64,000 nt of DNA from Chitinophagales bacterium. GTDB lineage: Bacteria > Bacteroidota > Bacteroidia > Chitinophagales > UBA2359. The position numbers and the translations under genes are program-made. Numbering within the stretch: position 1 is the first letter of the stretch; each line of letters begins with the position of its first letter. This document shows positions 1 through 9,039 of the stretch, piece after piece. The DNA lies in the NCBI GenBank assembly GCA_041392475.1, contig JAWKLZ010000001.1:3100001-3164000 (forward strand). The letters run 5' to 3'. The notes under the pieces are model-generated. The model saw only the letters and a program-made list of their open reading frames with translations. It ran no database searches and was not told where the DNA came from.

Positions 1-332
1 TATTTACATTCATGTATGATTGAATGAGATACGGACATTAGTATCTCTCTAATTTTTGTTGAAAGAGTATATCCTTTTAATATTGTTTCTAACTCCTTTG
101 TTAAAGGATGGATTTGTCTATTGTGAATCATATTTTGTTTAGCCTCAATTAATAAAGCCATTTTTTTCAAAGAGTCAATTGGCGTATTTCCTATCTTTTG
201 AATATCTTTTTTTAATGCCATTATTATAGCATCTGCACAAATTTCATTGTCCAGTTTATCCTCACATAATAGCTTATAAGGCTTTTGATATCGTCCAGAT
301 AATTTTGAATGTATGATGTCTCCGTCTGGCAT
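1..332 (-). CDS. Unrecognised protein, 5' part only
   Basis: An open frame starts with ATG at 332 and runs leftwards off the window edge; 110 codons are visible without a stop. The visible part starts MPDGDIIHSK and is polar and mostly helical in character, with many Lys, Glu and Ile residues. No motif I recognise is present, and there is no signal peptide or membrane segment. The start is supported by a well-placed Bacteroidota promoter (362-393) and by the lack of any other gene in this interval. Codon use is AT-richer than in the ABC gene next door, which would fit an accessory gene. Function unknown. Confidence 0.55.
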   Translation of the reverse strand, partial: MPDGDIIHSKLSGRYQKPYKLLCEDKLDNEICADAIIMALKKDIQKIGNTPIDSLKKMALLIEAKQNMIHNRQIHPLTKELETILKGYTLSTKIREILMSVSHSIIHECK

Positions 333-361
333 AACAACCTTTTTTAAATTATTAACTAATG

Positions 362-393
362 CAAAGCTAAATCAATAATGTGACATGTGCAAA
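362..393 (-). promoter_or_regulatory. Bacteroidota-type promoter for the unknown gene
   Basis: On the minus strand a TTTG (393-390) is followed after 20 bases by TAGCTTTG (369-362), which matches the Bacteroidota -33 TTTG / -7 TAnnTTTG promoter exactly. It lies 30 bases upstream of the ATG at 332. One TGACATGT site falls between the two elements. Confidence 0.6.
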
Positions 394-434
394 TATTTTT
401 TTCTTATTTTCTGACATGTCAGAAAATAAGAAAA
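381..434. promoter_or_regulatory. Paired TGACATGT operator with a 36-bp perfect palindrome
   Basis: TGACATGT occurs at 381-388 and again at 412-419, 31 bases apart (about three helical turns). The second copy is the centre of a perfect 36-bp palindrome (399-434). The first copy lies inside the promoter spacer and the second just upstream of it, the arrangement expected for a repressor or autoregulator. The palindrome is followed by A runs rather than T runs on both strands, so it does not look like a terminator. The regulator is not identified. Confidence 0.5.
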
Positions 435-488
435 TATCTACCTATGCAAATTTTTGATATTAATCAATAATCTTGACCATTCACCTTC

Positions 489-1142
489 TCACAACACCAG
501 CCCCCCATCCCGCATCACCAACTTCCGATCCGCCATATTCGCCAACTGTTCGTTGTGGGTCACGATGATAAAAGTCTGTTCAAATTCATCCCGCAATTTG
601 AAAAACAATTGGTGCAAATCCGTAGAATTGTCCGAGTCCAAATTGCCCGAAGGCTCATCCGCCAACAACACAGAAGGGCGGTTGATTAAGGCACGAGCCA
701 CGGCTACTCGCTGCTGTTCACCTCCCGAAAGCTCATTCGGTTTGTGGGTAATACGGTCACTCAAGCCCAAAAACTCCAACAAACGATGCGCTTCTTTGAC
801 CGCTTCCTTTTCACTTTTCCCCATCAAATAGGCGGGAATACAGACATTTTCGAGGGCCGTAAATTCGGGCAGTAGGTGGTGAAACTGAAAGACAAAACCT
901 ATTTTTTGGTTTCTAAACTTTGCCAAATTCCTATCTGACAATTGGTTAATCACCTGACCATCAATCGTCACTTCTCCCGTATCAGGACGATCCAAAGTTC
1001 CCAAAATGTGCAACAGCGTACTTTTACCTGCACCAGAAGCCCCTACAATAGACACAACCTCCCCTTTTTGGATTTCGATGTCCACCCCCTTCAATACCTG
1101 CAAATTGCCGTATGCTTTTCTTATATTTGTTCCCTTAACCAT
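489..1142 (-). CDS. lolD: ABC transporter ATPase, LolD/MacB-like
   Basis: ATP-binding subunit of an ABC transporter of the lipoprotein-release/MacB class, expected at the cytoplasmic face of the inner membrane with an FtsX-type permease that is not in this window. Visible motifs are Walker A (GASGAGKST), a Q-loop (FVFQFHHLLPEFTALEN), the signature LSGGEQQRVAVARAL, Walker B (VLLADEPSG) and the H-loop (IIVTHN). The PEFTALEN stretch after the Q-loop is typical of LolD. The first ATG is at 1142, giving 217 aa, a usual length; the frame also extends a few codons to a TTG. It is divergent from the TMTC-like gene with about 40 bases between starts. Family assignment is firm; the lipoprotein substrate is inferred. 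Confidence 0.88.
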   Translation of the reverse strand: MVKGTNIRKAYGNLQVLKGVDIEIQKGEVVSIVGASGAGKSTLLHILGTLDRPDTGEVTIDGQVINQLSDRNLAKFRNQKIGFVFQFHHLLPEFTALENVCIPAYLMGKSEKEAVKEAHRLLEFLGLSDRITHKPNELSGGEQQRVAVARALINRPSVLLADEPSGNLDSDNSTDLHQLFFKLRDEFEQTFIIVTHNEQLANMADRKLVMRDGGLVL

Positions 1143-1184
1143 AGACTTCAAGAAAATTGAAATTAAAAAAAATGTATCCGATAA

Positions 1185-3146
1185 ATGGCAAAAAAAAATA
1201 AGGCAAAACAGTCAAATTTGCCAACTCCAGAACGCAAGAAACCCAACCTCAATCATCCGATTGTTTACGCCAAACATACATGGTCAAACAATCGCACCAA
1301 AATAGGTTTGGCAGCAATACTCATTATCAGCTTCATTGCCTTTTTGCCAGTCCTTTCAGCCGAATTCACCAACTGGGACGACAACCTATATGTCACCGAA
1401 AACCCCTATTTGGTCAAATTTTCGATGGAGAATGTGGTCAATATTTTCACCCACCAAACCAGTGGAAACTACAATCCATTGCCGATTTTCACGCACCTCA
1501 TAGAACGTTCCTTGTTTGGTTTGGAAGCATTTTGGTACCACTTCAACAATTTATGGCTGCATTTATTGGCAACAGCACTTGTTTTTTGGTTCATGCTCTT
1601 ACTACGAGCCAACCTCATGATCACGCTCATGGTCACCGCCCTATTTGGTTTTCACCCTATGCGGGTCGAATCCGTTGCTTGGATAACCGAGCGCAAAGAC
1701 GTATTGTTTGCCGTTTTTTACATTGGAGCGATGATTAGCTACATTTATTACCGCAGTCAAAAGGTGAACAAAACCAAATACTTAATCAGTTTGTACGTTC
1801 TTTTTATCCTCTCTGCTTTCTCCAAAATACAAGCCGTTTCGCTGCCATTGTCTCTGCTCGCCATAGACTACTACTTCAAACGCCCCCTCAAATTTAACCT
1901 AATTGTCGAAAAAATACCGATGTTTTTGATTTCTTTGACCTTCGGTTTGATTGGCGTGTTCATTTTGGGCAGCAAAGGCAGCATCAATGCAACAACAGGC
2001 GATTTTACCCTATTCGACAAATTGCTGTTCGCACCACATGGACTGTTGATGTATGTCTATAAGGTATTTGTTCCCTACCCTTTGGCGACGTATTATCCCT
2101 ATCCCGACAAAGTAAACGGTTTGTTGCCAATGGCTTATTATATCAGTCCTTTTATTTTAGCGGCAATGCTTTGGGGTATCTGGAAAAGCACGCAACATAC
2201 ACGAGTCGTTGCTTTTGGAACTTTCTTTTTCTTGGTCAATATCATGTTTTTGCTGCAAGTCGTGAGCGCAGGAGAAGCCTATCTTGCCGACCGATTCACC
2301 TATATCGCCTACATTGGTTTGTTCTTTGTGTTGGCAGAAGGCATAGATTATTTATTGAAGGAAAAATCTGCTGTCAAACAAGCAACAATGGGCATATTAG
2401 GGCTTTATTTGGTCGGGCTTTTGGGAATGACTTTTCAACAAAGTAAAACCTGGCAAAACAGCGAAACATTGTGGACAAATGTAGTGGATCACTACCCCAG
2501 AGTCGCTGTGGCGTACAACAATCGAGGAAATTATTACCGAGACAAAGGGCAGCAAGACAAAGCCTTAGCCGAATATTCCAAAGCCCTTGAAGTGCGCCCC
2601 AATTATGACTTGGCCTACAACAATCGGGGCAATGTCTATTTTGGTCAAAACCAAAACGACTTAGCACTAGCGGACTATATCAAAACCTTGGAACTGAATC
2701 CTGGCAACGAAAAAGCCCTCAACAACCGAGGTTCTGTTTATTACCGAAAAGGTCAATACGATGAGGCTGCAAAAGACTACAATGCCGCCATTCAACTTGA
2801 TGCTTTATACACCGATGCCTACCTCAATCGGGCGGTGCTATATGCTACTATTGGTCAGCACCAAAAAGCCGTTGAAGATTTCAATTTTTTCTTAAAATAC
2901 CGTCCCGATCATGCCCAAGCAATAGGTTGGCGAGGAATTTCTAAACGAGAAATTGGACAGTTAGAAGCGGCTCTTCAAGACTTCAATACCTCCCTTCAAT
3001 TGAAGCCCAACGATGCAGGTAATTTGTTTCACCGTTCATTGACCTACCAAAAAATGGGCAATAAACAAGCTGCATTGCAGGATGCATTGAAAGCGAGACA
3101 GTTAGGAATGAAGGTAAATGAGGAGTATTTAGAGAGTTTGAAGTAG
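1185..3146 (+). CDS. Multi-pass membrane protein with C-terminal TPRs, TMTC-like
   Basis: A 653-aa protein with a polytopic N-terminal half (about residues 40-430) and about six TPRs (about 443-645). The membrane part has the features of the TMTC/DUF1736 family: an acidic WDD motif in the first periplasmic loop (residues 64-66, in FTNWDDNLYV) and HPMRVESVAWITERKD at 157-172. These belong to the GT-C fold, whose characterised eukaryotic members transfer mannose from a lipid carrier to protein Ser/Thr. A lipid-linked sugar transferase role is therefore reasonable but inferred; bacterial members are poorly studied. It lies just upstream of a polysaccharide block, which supports a sugar-related role. 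The lysine-rich N terminus is cytoplasmic. Confidence 0.7.
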   Translation: MAKKNKAKQSNLPTPERKKPNLNHPIVYAKHTWSNNRTKIGLAAILIISFIAFLPVLSAEFTNWDDNLYVTENPYLVKFSMENVVNIFTHQTSGNYNPLPIFTHLIERSLFGLEAFWYHFNNLWLHLLATALVFWFMLLLRANLMITLMVTALFGFHPMRVESVAWITERKDVLFAVFYIGAMISYIYYRSQKVNKTKYLISLYVLFILSAFSKIQAVSLPLSLLAIDYYFKRPLKFNLIVEKIPMFLISLTFGLIGVFILGSKGSINATTGDFTLFDKLLFAPHGLLMYVYKVFVPYPLATYYPYPDKVNGLLPMAYYISPFILAAMLWGIWKSTQHTRVVAFGTFFFLVNIMFLLQVVSAGEAYLADRFTYIAYIGLFFVLAEGIDYLLKEKSAVKQATMGILGLYLVGLLGMTFQQSKTWQNSETLWTNVVDHYPRVAVAYNNRGNYYRDKGQQDKALAEYSKALEVRPNYDLAYNNRGNVYFGQNQNDLALADYIKTLELNPGNEKALNNRGSVYYRKGQYDEAAKDYNAAIQLDALYTDAYLNRAVLYATIGQHQKAVEDFNFFLKYRPDHAQAIGWRGISKREIGQLEAALQDFNTSLQLKPNDAGNLFHRSLTYQKMGNKQAALQDALKARQLGMKVNEEYLESLK

Positions 3147-3217
3147 AATATACCCGTCTTTCAATAGGGCGGGTGCGGTTAACTAAGCGTTTTTCATTCC
3201 TTATTATTAGGCACTAT

Positions 3218-4627
3218 ATGACCCGACCCATCCTTTTTATTGCTGTAATTTGTCTAATCCTATCGGGATGTCGTTCTCATAATGCCATCTCACTCCTCGA
3301 AAAAAAATCAACTATAAACCCATCTATAGAAAACTTTTACCTTGGCGGGATTCATGTCAATGTCTATGATATGGACAATTGGCTGAATACTTTGAAGGAA
3401 GTAGGGATGAACACTGTAGAAGTGACTGTCTATGGCAAACAATGGTATTGGGATACAGATAGTTTGACCTTTGACGAAGACAAAGACACTGAGGGGCAAA
3501 TCATGGAAATAAGAGCCGCAAAGAAAAAAGGACTGAAAGTAGTGGTGGTTTTGAGGACACAATTGCAGCATTGGGTAGAAAAAAATCACTTTCTATGGCA
3601 CGGAATGATTATGCCCAAAAACGATTCCTTGCTGCTTTCTTGGTTTGAAAAATACAACGAATACAGCCTCAAATGGGCAAAAATATGTGAACAGGAAGGT
3701 GTAGATGTTCTGGTGATTGGAAGCGAAATGAATGCTCTTGCTTCCACCGTACCCATTACTTCAATGCCTTGGCTGTATGGATATTACAACAGTTGGTTTA
3801 GGATGTCCTTCAATGAAAGACGAATTCTGAAATACAAAAAAACCTTGCAAGATAAAAAGCTTTGGGTACAGGGCTTCAACCTTGACAAAAATGGGAAATA
3901 TTGGCTCGAAAATTATGTAGATGGTAGAATTACCGCTTTCAAACACTGGGGAAAACAGGTGACTTTTGCTGACCAAAAACAGCCTTTGAAGGAGATGAAC
4001 AAAAGAAGGACATTGATCAAACAGTCTTGGATAAATTTGATTCAAAAAGTAAGAACAGTCTATCAAGGTAAACTCACCTATGCTGCCAATTACGACAACT
4101 ACCAAGAAGTCGACTTTTGGGAACATCTCGATTTTATTGGCATCAATGCTTATTTCCCTCTCCGAAACCCAACCAATGAACTCCCTGCAAGTGCCGAACT
4201 ATTGGAAAATTTTGAGGAAAAATGGCGAAATGTCTTTAAAGAGATCAATACCTTCAAAAAAAAGCAACACCTTAGCGACAAGCCTTTGTTATTTACCGAA
4301 TTGGGTTATACCAATTATCTAAATGCCACAGTAGAAAGCTGGTCAGGGCAGGGCTTTACCCTACTGGGTTGGGGATTAAATGAAAAATTGGTGATTTGGG
4401 AAGAGCAACAAATATGCGGCGAAGAACGCTACTGGGCAGTAGAGGCACTCAGGAAGGTGACAGAGGCTTATGCTACGAATTTGCAAGGCATCTTATACTG
4501 GAAACTCACCGACCATGAATACTATTTGAAGGAAGAATCTTTTGCCTTACACATTCAGGTTCCTCCAAAAGATAACTTGCAAGTAGCACTGACTAAATTT
4601 TTGAGAAAAGAACACATAACTGAATGA
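3218..4627 (+). CDS. Lipoprotein glycoside hydrolase, GH113-like
   Basis: A lipoprotein with a TIM-barrel glycosidase domain. The ATG at 3218 gives MTRPILFIAVICLILSGC, a signal peptide ending in a lipobox (LSGC); the upstream in-frame GTG at 3173 would spoil it. The mature protein starts its barrel with GGIHVNVYDMDNW and carries two acidic motifs placed like GH113 catalytic residues: VIGSEMN (acid/base) and LLFTELGY (nucleophile). GH113 members characterised so far are mainly beta-mannanases. A periplasmic or surface enzyme acting on beta-mannan or a related glycan is inferred. The stop overlaps the next gene start (ATGA), so the two are probably translationally coupled. Confidence 0.7.
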   Translation: MTRPILFIAVICLILSGCRSHNAISLLEKKSTINPSIENFYLGGIHVNVYDMDNWLNTLKEVGMNTVEVTVYGKQWYWDTDSLTFDEDKDTEGQIMEIRAAKKKGLKVVVVLRTQLQHWVEKNHFLWHGMIMPKNDSLLLSWFEKYNEYSLKWAKICEQEGVDVLVIGSEMNALASTVPITSMPWLYGYYNSWFRMSFNERRILKYKKTLQDKKLWVQGFNLDKNGKYWLENYVDGRITAFKHWGKQVTFADQKQPLKEMNKRRTLIKQSWINLIQKVRTVYQGKLTYAANYDNYQEVDFWEHLDFIGINAYFPLRNPTNELPASAELLENFEEKWRNVFKEINTFKKKQHLSDKPLLFTELGYTNYLNATVESWSGQGFTLLGWGLNEKLVIWEEQQICGEERYWAVEALRKVTEAYATNLQGILYWKLTDHEYYLKEESFALHIQVPPKDNLQVALTKFLRKEHITE

Positions 4628-5313
4628 ACAAAATAATTGATGTTATCATCCCCGCATACAACGAGGAAAAATCCATCCCTCTCGTATTGGGTGATATGCC
4701 CTCCGATTTGGTGCGAGAAGTCGTTGTCTGTAACAATGCAAGCAAAGACACAACGGCAGAAGTAGCCCATAAAGCGGGTGCAACAGTGGTGCTTCAAACC
4801 CAAAAAGGATATGGAAGTGCTTGTTTGAAGGGAATAGAACACCTTCAAAACAAAGCCATTAAACCCGATATTGTCGTGTTTTTGGATGCCGACTACTCCG
4901 ACCATCCCGAAGAATTAGCGGAGTTGATTCGCCCGATTTTGGAAGAGGATATGGACTTGGTGATTGGTTCTCGTGCATTGGGAGACATGGAGGAAGGTTC
5001 GATGACCTCCCAGCAAATTTTCGGCAATTGGCTCGCAACGAACTTGATACGCCTATTTTACAAATACCACTTCACCGACTTGGGTCCTTTTCGAGCCATC
5101 AAATATGACAAACTCATTGAATTGGACATGGAAGACCCAGATTTTGGATGGACAGTCGAAATGCAGGTCAAAGCCGCAAAAATGAAATTTCGCTGCACAG
5201 AAGTTCCCGTTTCTTATCGAAAACGCATAGGAGTTTCCAAAATATCGGGAACAATCAAAGGAACGATTTTGGCAGGACACAAAATTTTGTGGACAATATT
5301 CAAACTTTTATAG
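4624..5313 (+). CDS. Family 2 glycosyltransferase, DPM1-like, soluble
   Basis: A 229-aa GT-A fold enzyme without membrane segments. The N terminus DVIIPAYNEEKSIPLVL is the nucleotide-sugar binding start of GT2, and VVFLDADYSDHPEE holds the DxD-type metal site. The C-terminal part (PDFGWTVEMQVKAAK, then YRKRIGVSKISG) matches the dolichyl/polyprenyl-phosphate mannose or glucose synthase subgroup. Such enzymes load a sugar onto a lipid phosphate, a donor that GT-C enzymes use. Start ATG 4624 overlaps the previous stop codon. With a TMTC-like GT-C protein and a mannan-synthase-like GT2 nearby, a polyprenyl-phosphate hexose donor role is plausible but not shown. Confidence 0.8.
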   Translation: MNKIIDVIIPAYNEEKSIPLVLGDMPSDLVREVVVCNNASKDTTAEVAHKAGATVVLQTQKGYGSACLKGIEHLQNKAIKPDIVVFLDADYSDHPEELAELIRPILEEDMDLVIGSRALGDMEEGSMTSQQIFGNWLATNLIRLFYKYHFTDLGPFRAIKYDKLIELDMEDPDFGWTVEMQVKAAKMKFRCTEVPVSYRKRIGVSKISGTIKGTILAGHKILWTIFKLL

Positions 5314-5355
5314 CTTTTGCTCTCTGACAAACAAAATGAAATAAACTGAAAAAAA

Positions 5356-6840
5356 ATGTCAATACTTTATTATTTCATACTAAGCATTTACACACTAGCC
5401 CTCATATACATCACCATTTACTGCCTGTTCCAATTCCACCTCCTATTCAATTACAAGCGGTATTATTGGAAAAACAAAAATGGAGTTCTTCCCGAATCCT
5501 TCACAGACAAAGAGCTACCTTTTGTCACTATCCAACTCCCCATCTTCAATGAGATGTATGTTGTAGAACGTTTGATAGACAACATCACCAAATTCGACTA
5601 CCCAAAAGACCGCTTTGAAATCCATATACTTGATGATTCAACGGATGAAACACTCGAAATAACCCGTCGAAAAGTGCAAGAATACAAAGCCAAAGGTTTT
5701 CAAATCGAACAAATTATCCGCCCCATCCGCAAAGGCTTCAAAGCAGGCGCATTAAAGGAAGGAACTGTTCACGCCAAAGGAGAATTTCTCGCCATTTTTG
5801 ATGCCGATTTTCTACCCAATGCCGATTTCCTACGCCGCACCATTCCCTATTTCAAAAACGAAAAAGTAGGAGTCGTACAAACCCGATGGCAACACATCAA
5901 TCAAAACTATTCCCTCATCACTCGCCTTCAAGCACTTCAATTGAATGTCCACTTTACCGTTGAACAACAGGGCAGAAAAGCGGGAAACTGTATGTTGCAA
6001 TTCAACGGTACGGCAGGGGTATGGCGCAGAAAAACCATTGAAGACGCAGGAGGATGGGAAGCAGATACGCTGACCGAAGACCTCGACCTCAGCATCCGTG
6101 CCCAATTGAAAGGATGGGAAATCGTGTATCTTGAAAAAGTAGGCTCGCCTGCCGAACTTCCCGTAGAAATGAATGGTTTGAAATCACAGCAATTTCGATG
6201 GATGAAAGGAGGCGCAGAAACGGCTCGCAAAATGCTACCTACGGTCTGGAGGTCTGAACTTCCATTGATGAAAAAAATACATGCCACCATGCACTTGTTG
6301 GCTAGTTCGGTTTTTGTCTTTGTGTTCATTTTGGGCATATTCAGCGTGCCTTTGATTCACATAGTACCCGAATTAGGAATCAGCAAGCATATTTTCACTG
6401 GTTTTCTAATCGGTTGGATCTCCATTATTTCCATTTACTATGTAGCCAATGTGCAAGCGGAATTGAAGAAAGAACCCTACTTCAAAATGCTCTTGAAATT
6501 CATCGTGCTTTTTCCACTTTTCTTGGCATTGTCTATGGGCTTGTCCCTACACAACACTTTTGCAGTGCTGCAAGGATTTATCGGCAAAAAATCTCCGTTT
6601 GTACGCACCCCAAAATTCAACATCAAAGGTTTGGCAGATACGGTTCAGAAACGCAAGTATTTGGCGACCAAAATCCCTATGACTACTTTTTTAGAAGGCT
6701 TTTTGGCACTCTATTTTTTGGCAGCGTCCATTGCAGGAGTGTATTTCCAAAACACCATGTTTTTAGCTTTTCACCTCTTGCTGATGGTTGGTTATGGAGC
6801 GATTTTCTTTTTCACCTTACGCCATTTGAATTTGAAGTAA
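5356..6840 (+). CDS. Processive GT2, cellulose/mannan-synthase-like
   Basis: A 494-aa integral membrane glycosyltransferase. After an N-terminal membrane helix it has the processive GT2 pattern: DDSTDET, FDADFLP, TEDLDLS and QQFRWMKGG (the D, DxD, TED and QxxRW motifs), then several C-terminal membrane helices. It lacks a PilZ domain, so no c-di-GMP control is visible. The short form without PilZ is closer to the CslA/glucomannan synthase type and to bacterial GT2 synthases than to BcsA. It probably polymerises a beta-linked hexan while exporting it across the inner membrane. Placement between GH113-like and GH5 mannanase-like genes suggests a mannan or glucomannan product; this is inference. 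Confidence 0.8.
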   Translation: MSILYYFILSIYTLALIYITIYCLFQFHLLFNYKRYYWKNKNGVLPESFTDKELPFVTIQLPIFNEMYVVERLIDNITKFDYPKDRFEIHILDDSTDETLEITRRKVQEYKAKGFQIEQIIRPIRKGFKAGALKEGTVHAKGEFLAIFDADFLPNADFLRRTIPYFKNEKVGVVQTRWQHINQNYSLITRLQALQLNVHFTVEQQGRKAGNCMLQFNGTAGVWRRKTIEDAGGWEADTLTEDLDLSIRAQLKGWEIVYLEKVGSPAELPVEMNGLKSQQFRWMKGGAETARKMLPTVWRSELPLMKKIHATMHLLASSVFVFVFILGIFSVPLIHIVPELGISKHIFTGFLIGWISIISIYYVANVQAELKKEPYFKMLLKFIVLFPLFLALSMGLSLHNTFAVLQGFIGKKSPFVRTPKFNIKGLADTVQKRKYLATKIPMTTFLEGFLALYFLAASIAGVYFQNTMFLAFHLLLMVGYGAIFFFTLRHLNLK

Positions 6841-6873
6841 TTGATTTAAGTCATCATGACTTGTGCTTTTTTT

Positions 6874-6906
6874 GAACCACAAAAGCATCAAAAGAACACA
6901 AAAGAA
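6874..6906 (+). repeat. CACAAAAG-rich dispersed repeat, copy 1
   Basis: The sequence starts GAACCACAAAAG and continues with further ACAAAAG units up to the ATG at 6909. A close copy lies in reverse orientation at 62913-62942, also just upstream of an ORF. It looks like a short dispersed genomic repeat. Confidence 0.5.
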
Positions 6907-6908
6907 AA

Positions 6909-8270
6909 ATGAAAAAATCACTAAAAATGAAATTTCTCCTCCTCCTAATCCCTACAATAATCATTTATGTGTCATACGAAGAACTATCCTACCATCTCAT
7001 GAACTTCAACGAAAAATCCATTACCTACCCAGTGCCTCCAGTTCATTTTGTTTCAGTCAAAAATGGTCGTTTTGAAGTGAGCGGAAAACCCTACTATTTT
7101 TTGGGAGCAAATTTCTGGGCTGCCATGAACTTGGCTTCAAAAGGAGAAGGAGGCGACCGAGAACGCCTTATTCGTGAACTCGATCACCTGCAATCATTGG
7201 GCATCCGAAACCTGCGAATCATGGCAGCAAGCGAAGGACCTAACACCGAACCGTGGCGAGCTGTACCTGCTGTTCAGCCTGCCGCAGGAGTTTATGAAGA
7301 AAAATTGTTGGATGGATTAGATTTTGTGCTTTCCGAAATGGGCAAACGGGGAATGTATGCTGTTTTGTGCCTCAACAATTACTGGCCGTGGACGGGAGGA
7401 ATGGCACAATACAATGCTTGGTTTAGTGATGAAAAGCAAATTCCCTACCCACCACCAGCAAAAGGGGGTAATTGGTTGAAATATATGTGTTTTTCTTCCC
7501 AATTCTTCAAAAACAAAAAAGCCATTGATGCCTATCATCAATACATAGAAATGCTCATTTCTCGCCGAAATAACTATACAGGTTCGCCCTACAAGGACGA
7601 CCCAACTATTTTTTCTTGGCAGTTGGCAAACGAACCCCGTGGCGTATTGGTCGGCAATGCCTATTACCGTTGGGTCAAGAACACTGCAAGGTTTATCAAG
7701 AAACTGGACTCCAATCACTTGGTATCTGTAGGGAGTGAGGGAAATGCCGTTGTACCTTTTAGTCGTAAATTCAAAAAAGAACATTCCTTCAAAGAAATAG
7801 ATTATACCACTGCTCACATTTGGGCGCAAAACTGGACTTGGTACGACCCGACTCAGCCCGAAAAAGACTTTGAGAAGGCATTGGAGAAAGCCAAAAAATA
7901 CTTCTCCTCTCACCTCAAAATGGCAGAAAAAATGAACAAGCCTTTGGTATTGGAGGAGTTTGGATTGGCGAGAGACGAAGGAAGTTATGCTTCAACGTCT
8001 TCCACACAATGGCGTGACCGTTATTTTCGAGAACTTTTCACACTTGTACATGAATGGGCAGAACAAGGTCGAGCCATTGCGGGCTGCAATTTTTGGGCTT
8101 GGTCGGGTGAAGGCCGTCCTCGACATCCAAAAGCGGTTTGGAAAAAGGGAGATGACTTTACGGGCGACCCACCTTTTGAGCATCAAGGTTGGTATTCGGT
8201 GTATGATACGGATAGCAGTTCATTGGAGCTTTGTAGAGAATTTGCAGAGCAAATGGAGGGCTTGAAGTGA
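6909..8270 (+). CDS. GH5 family mannanase-like glycosidase
   Basis: A 453-aa protein with an N-terminal hydrophobic segment (about residues 6-20, FLLLLIPTIIIYV) that acts as a signal peptide or anchor, followed by one GH5 barrel. The subgroup features are those of GH5_7-type endo-beta-mannanases: YYFLGANFWAAMNLAS near the barrel start, the NEPRG motif with the acid/base Glu242, and VLEEFGLA with the nucleophile at Glu349 or Glu350. It should hydrolyse beta-1,4-mannosidic bonds outside the cytoplasm. It is the last gene of a same-strand run that includes a processive GT2 and a GH113-like lipoprotein, so it may trim or release a self-made polymer rather than degrade food. Confidence 0.82.
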   Translation: MKKSLKMKFLLLLIPTIIIYVSYEELSYHLMNFNEKSITYPVPPVHFVSVKNGRFEVSGKPYYFLGANFWAAMNLASKGEGGDRERLIRELDHLQSLGIRNLRIMAASEGPNTEPWRAVPAVQPAAGVYEEKLLDGLDFVLSEMGKRGMYAVLCLNNYWPWTGGMAQYNAWFSDEKQIPYPPPAKGGNWLKYMCFSSQFFKNKKAIDAYHQYIEMLISRRNNYTGSPYKDDPTIFSWQLANEPRGVLVGNAYYRWVKNTARFIKKLDSNHLVSVGSEGNAVVPFSRKFKKEHSFKEIDYTTAHIWAQNWTWYDPTQPEKDFEKALEKAKKYFSSHLKMAEKMNKPLVLEEFGLARDEGSYASTSSTQWRDRYFRELFTLVHEWAEQGRAIAGCNFWAWSGEGRPRHPKAVWKKGDDFTGDPPFEHQGWYSVYDTDSSSLELCREFAEQMEGLK

Positions 8271-8290
8271 ATCTTAAATGATTTAATGCC

Positions 8291-8857
8291 CTATTTCATC
8301 AAATCTTTCCCAATAAAAAATACGCCAAGTGCAGAAACCTGATGCCGCTTGGAGGCCAACTTCCAATAGTAGCGTCCAGGCTTGAAGCCTTTTTGGGCGG
8401 ATAGCTGTATGCCAAAAGAAAGTGTTTGAGGTGGAATCTCTTTTCTGAGTAATACATCATACTCATTGTTTTCGATAATCAGTAAAAGCGGAATGGTGCT
8501 TGGTGTTTTCCACTCAAATTGAAGATCCTTTACGCAGTTGATAAAATTTTCTGGGCGTATTATTTGTACGTCACTTGACCTACTAATAGCAGATAAATTT
8601 TGTTCGTATTCCTGAATTGGGGCAAAATAAGCTATCAATTCCTCTAAAGTATAGGTTTCTTGATAATAATAAAGTTGCTCTACCTCTTTGAGTATTTTCA
8701 AAAAATGAAGGCTATCATCTTCCAAAAAAGATTGCTTCAATAATAGATTGAAGTAGGTGGTCTCTAAGAATTCAGGATTTTTGAGTAAGGTTTCAAATTC
8801 TTTTCGGTCAGCCTCGTTTAATTTTTCATTTAAAAATTTATCAAAAAGTTCGTTCAT
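8291..8857 (-). CDS. Unknown 188-aa protein with anti-sigma-like N terminus
   Basis: Not recognised as a named family. The first 45 residues (FDKFLNEKLNEADRKEFETL, then LKNPEF) resemble the acidic helical start of Bacteroidota anti-sigma factors, which usually has a Y/F..L.G.L...E...FE..L pattern. There are no zinc-binding His/Cys residues and no membrane helix, so it is not a standard ZAS anti-sigma factor. The C-terminal half (about 95-188) looks like a compact beta-rich domain, with PLLLIIENNEYDVLLRKEI and GRYYWKLASK. It lies 182 bases downstream of the sigma gene on the same strand. A partner of that sigma factor, or a CHAT protease substrate, is a testable inference. Confidence 0.6.
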   Translation of the reverse strand: MNELFDKFLNEKLNEADRKEFETLLKNPEFLETTYFNLLLKQSFLEDDSLHFLKILKEVEQLYYYQETYTLEELIAYFAPIQEYEQNLSAISRSSDVQIIRPENFINCVKDLQFEWKTPSTIPLLLIIENNEYDVLLRKEIPPQTLSFGIQLSAQKGFKPGRYYWKLASKRHQVSALGVFFIGKDLMK

Positions 8858-9039
8858 CTGTTAAGATTTTGGGTATATTTTAAATTTGATTTTTACACAA
8901 AAAATATATTTTGAACTTTAGACTAAAGACATAAGTAGAAAGACAAAAGAAGTAAATAATAGCTCTTAATTCCTTCGCTATCAGCGATTTATTTTTTTTC
9001 GCTTTATACCTTTAATCTTTCGTCCAAAGTCTAAACATA

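Noticed and set aside
399..434. 36-bp palindrome as a terminator of the ABC ATPase gene
   Set aside because: The stem has no loop and no T run after it on either strand, and it lies upstream of a promoter with a second TGACATGT site, so an operator is more likely.
553..1640. Single GGTCAC matches inside coding DNA
   Set aside because: They lack the second half-site 21 bases away and lie within the ABC ATPase and TMTC-like genes.
7317..7913. 198-codon frame antisense to the GH5 gene
   Set aside because: The GH5 protein is fully supported by catalytic motifs; the antisense frame has no family features.
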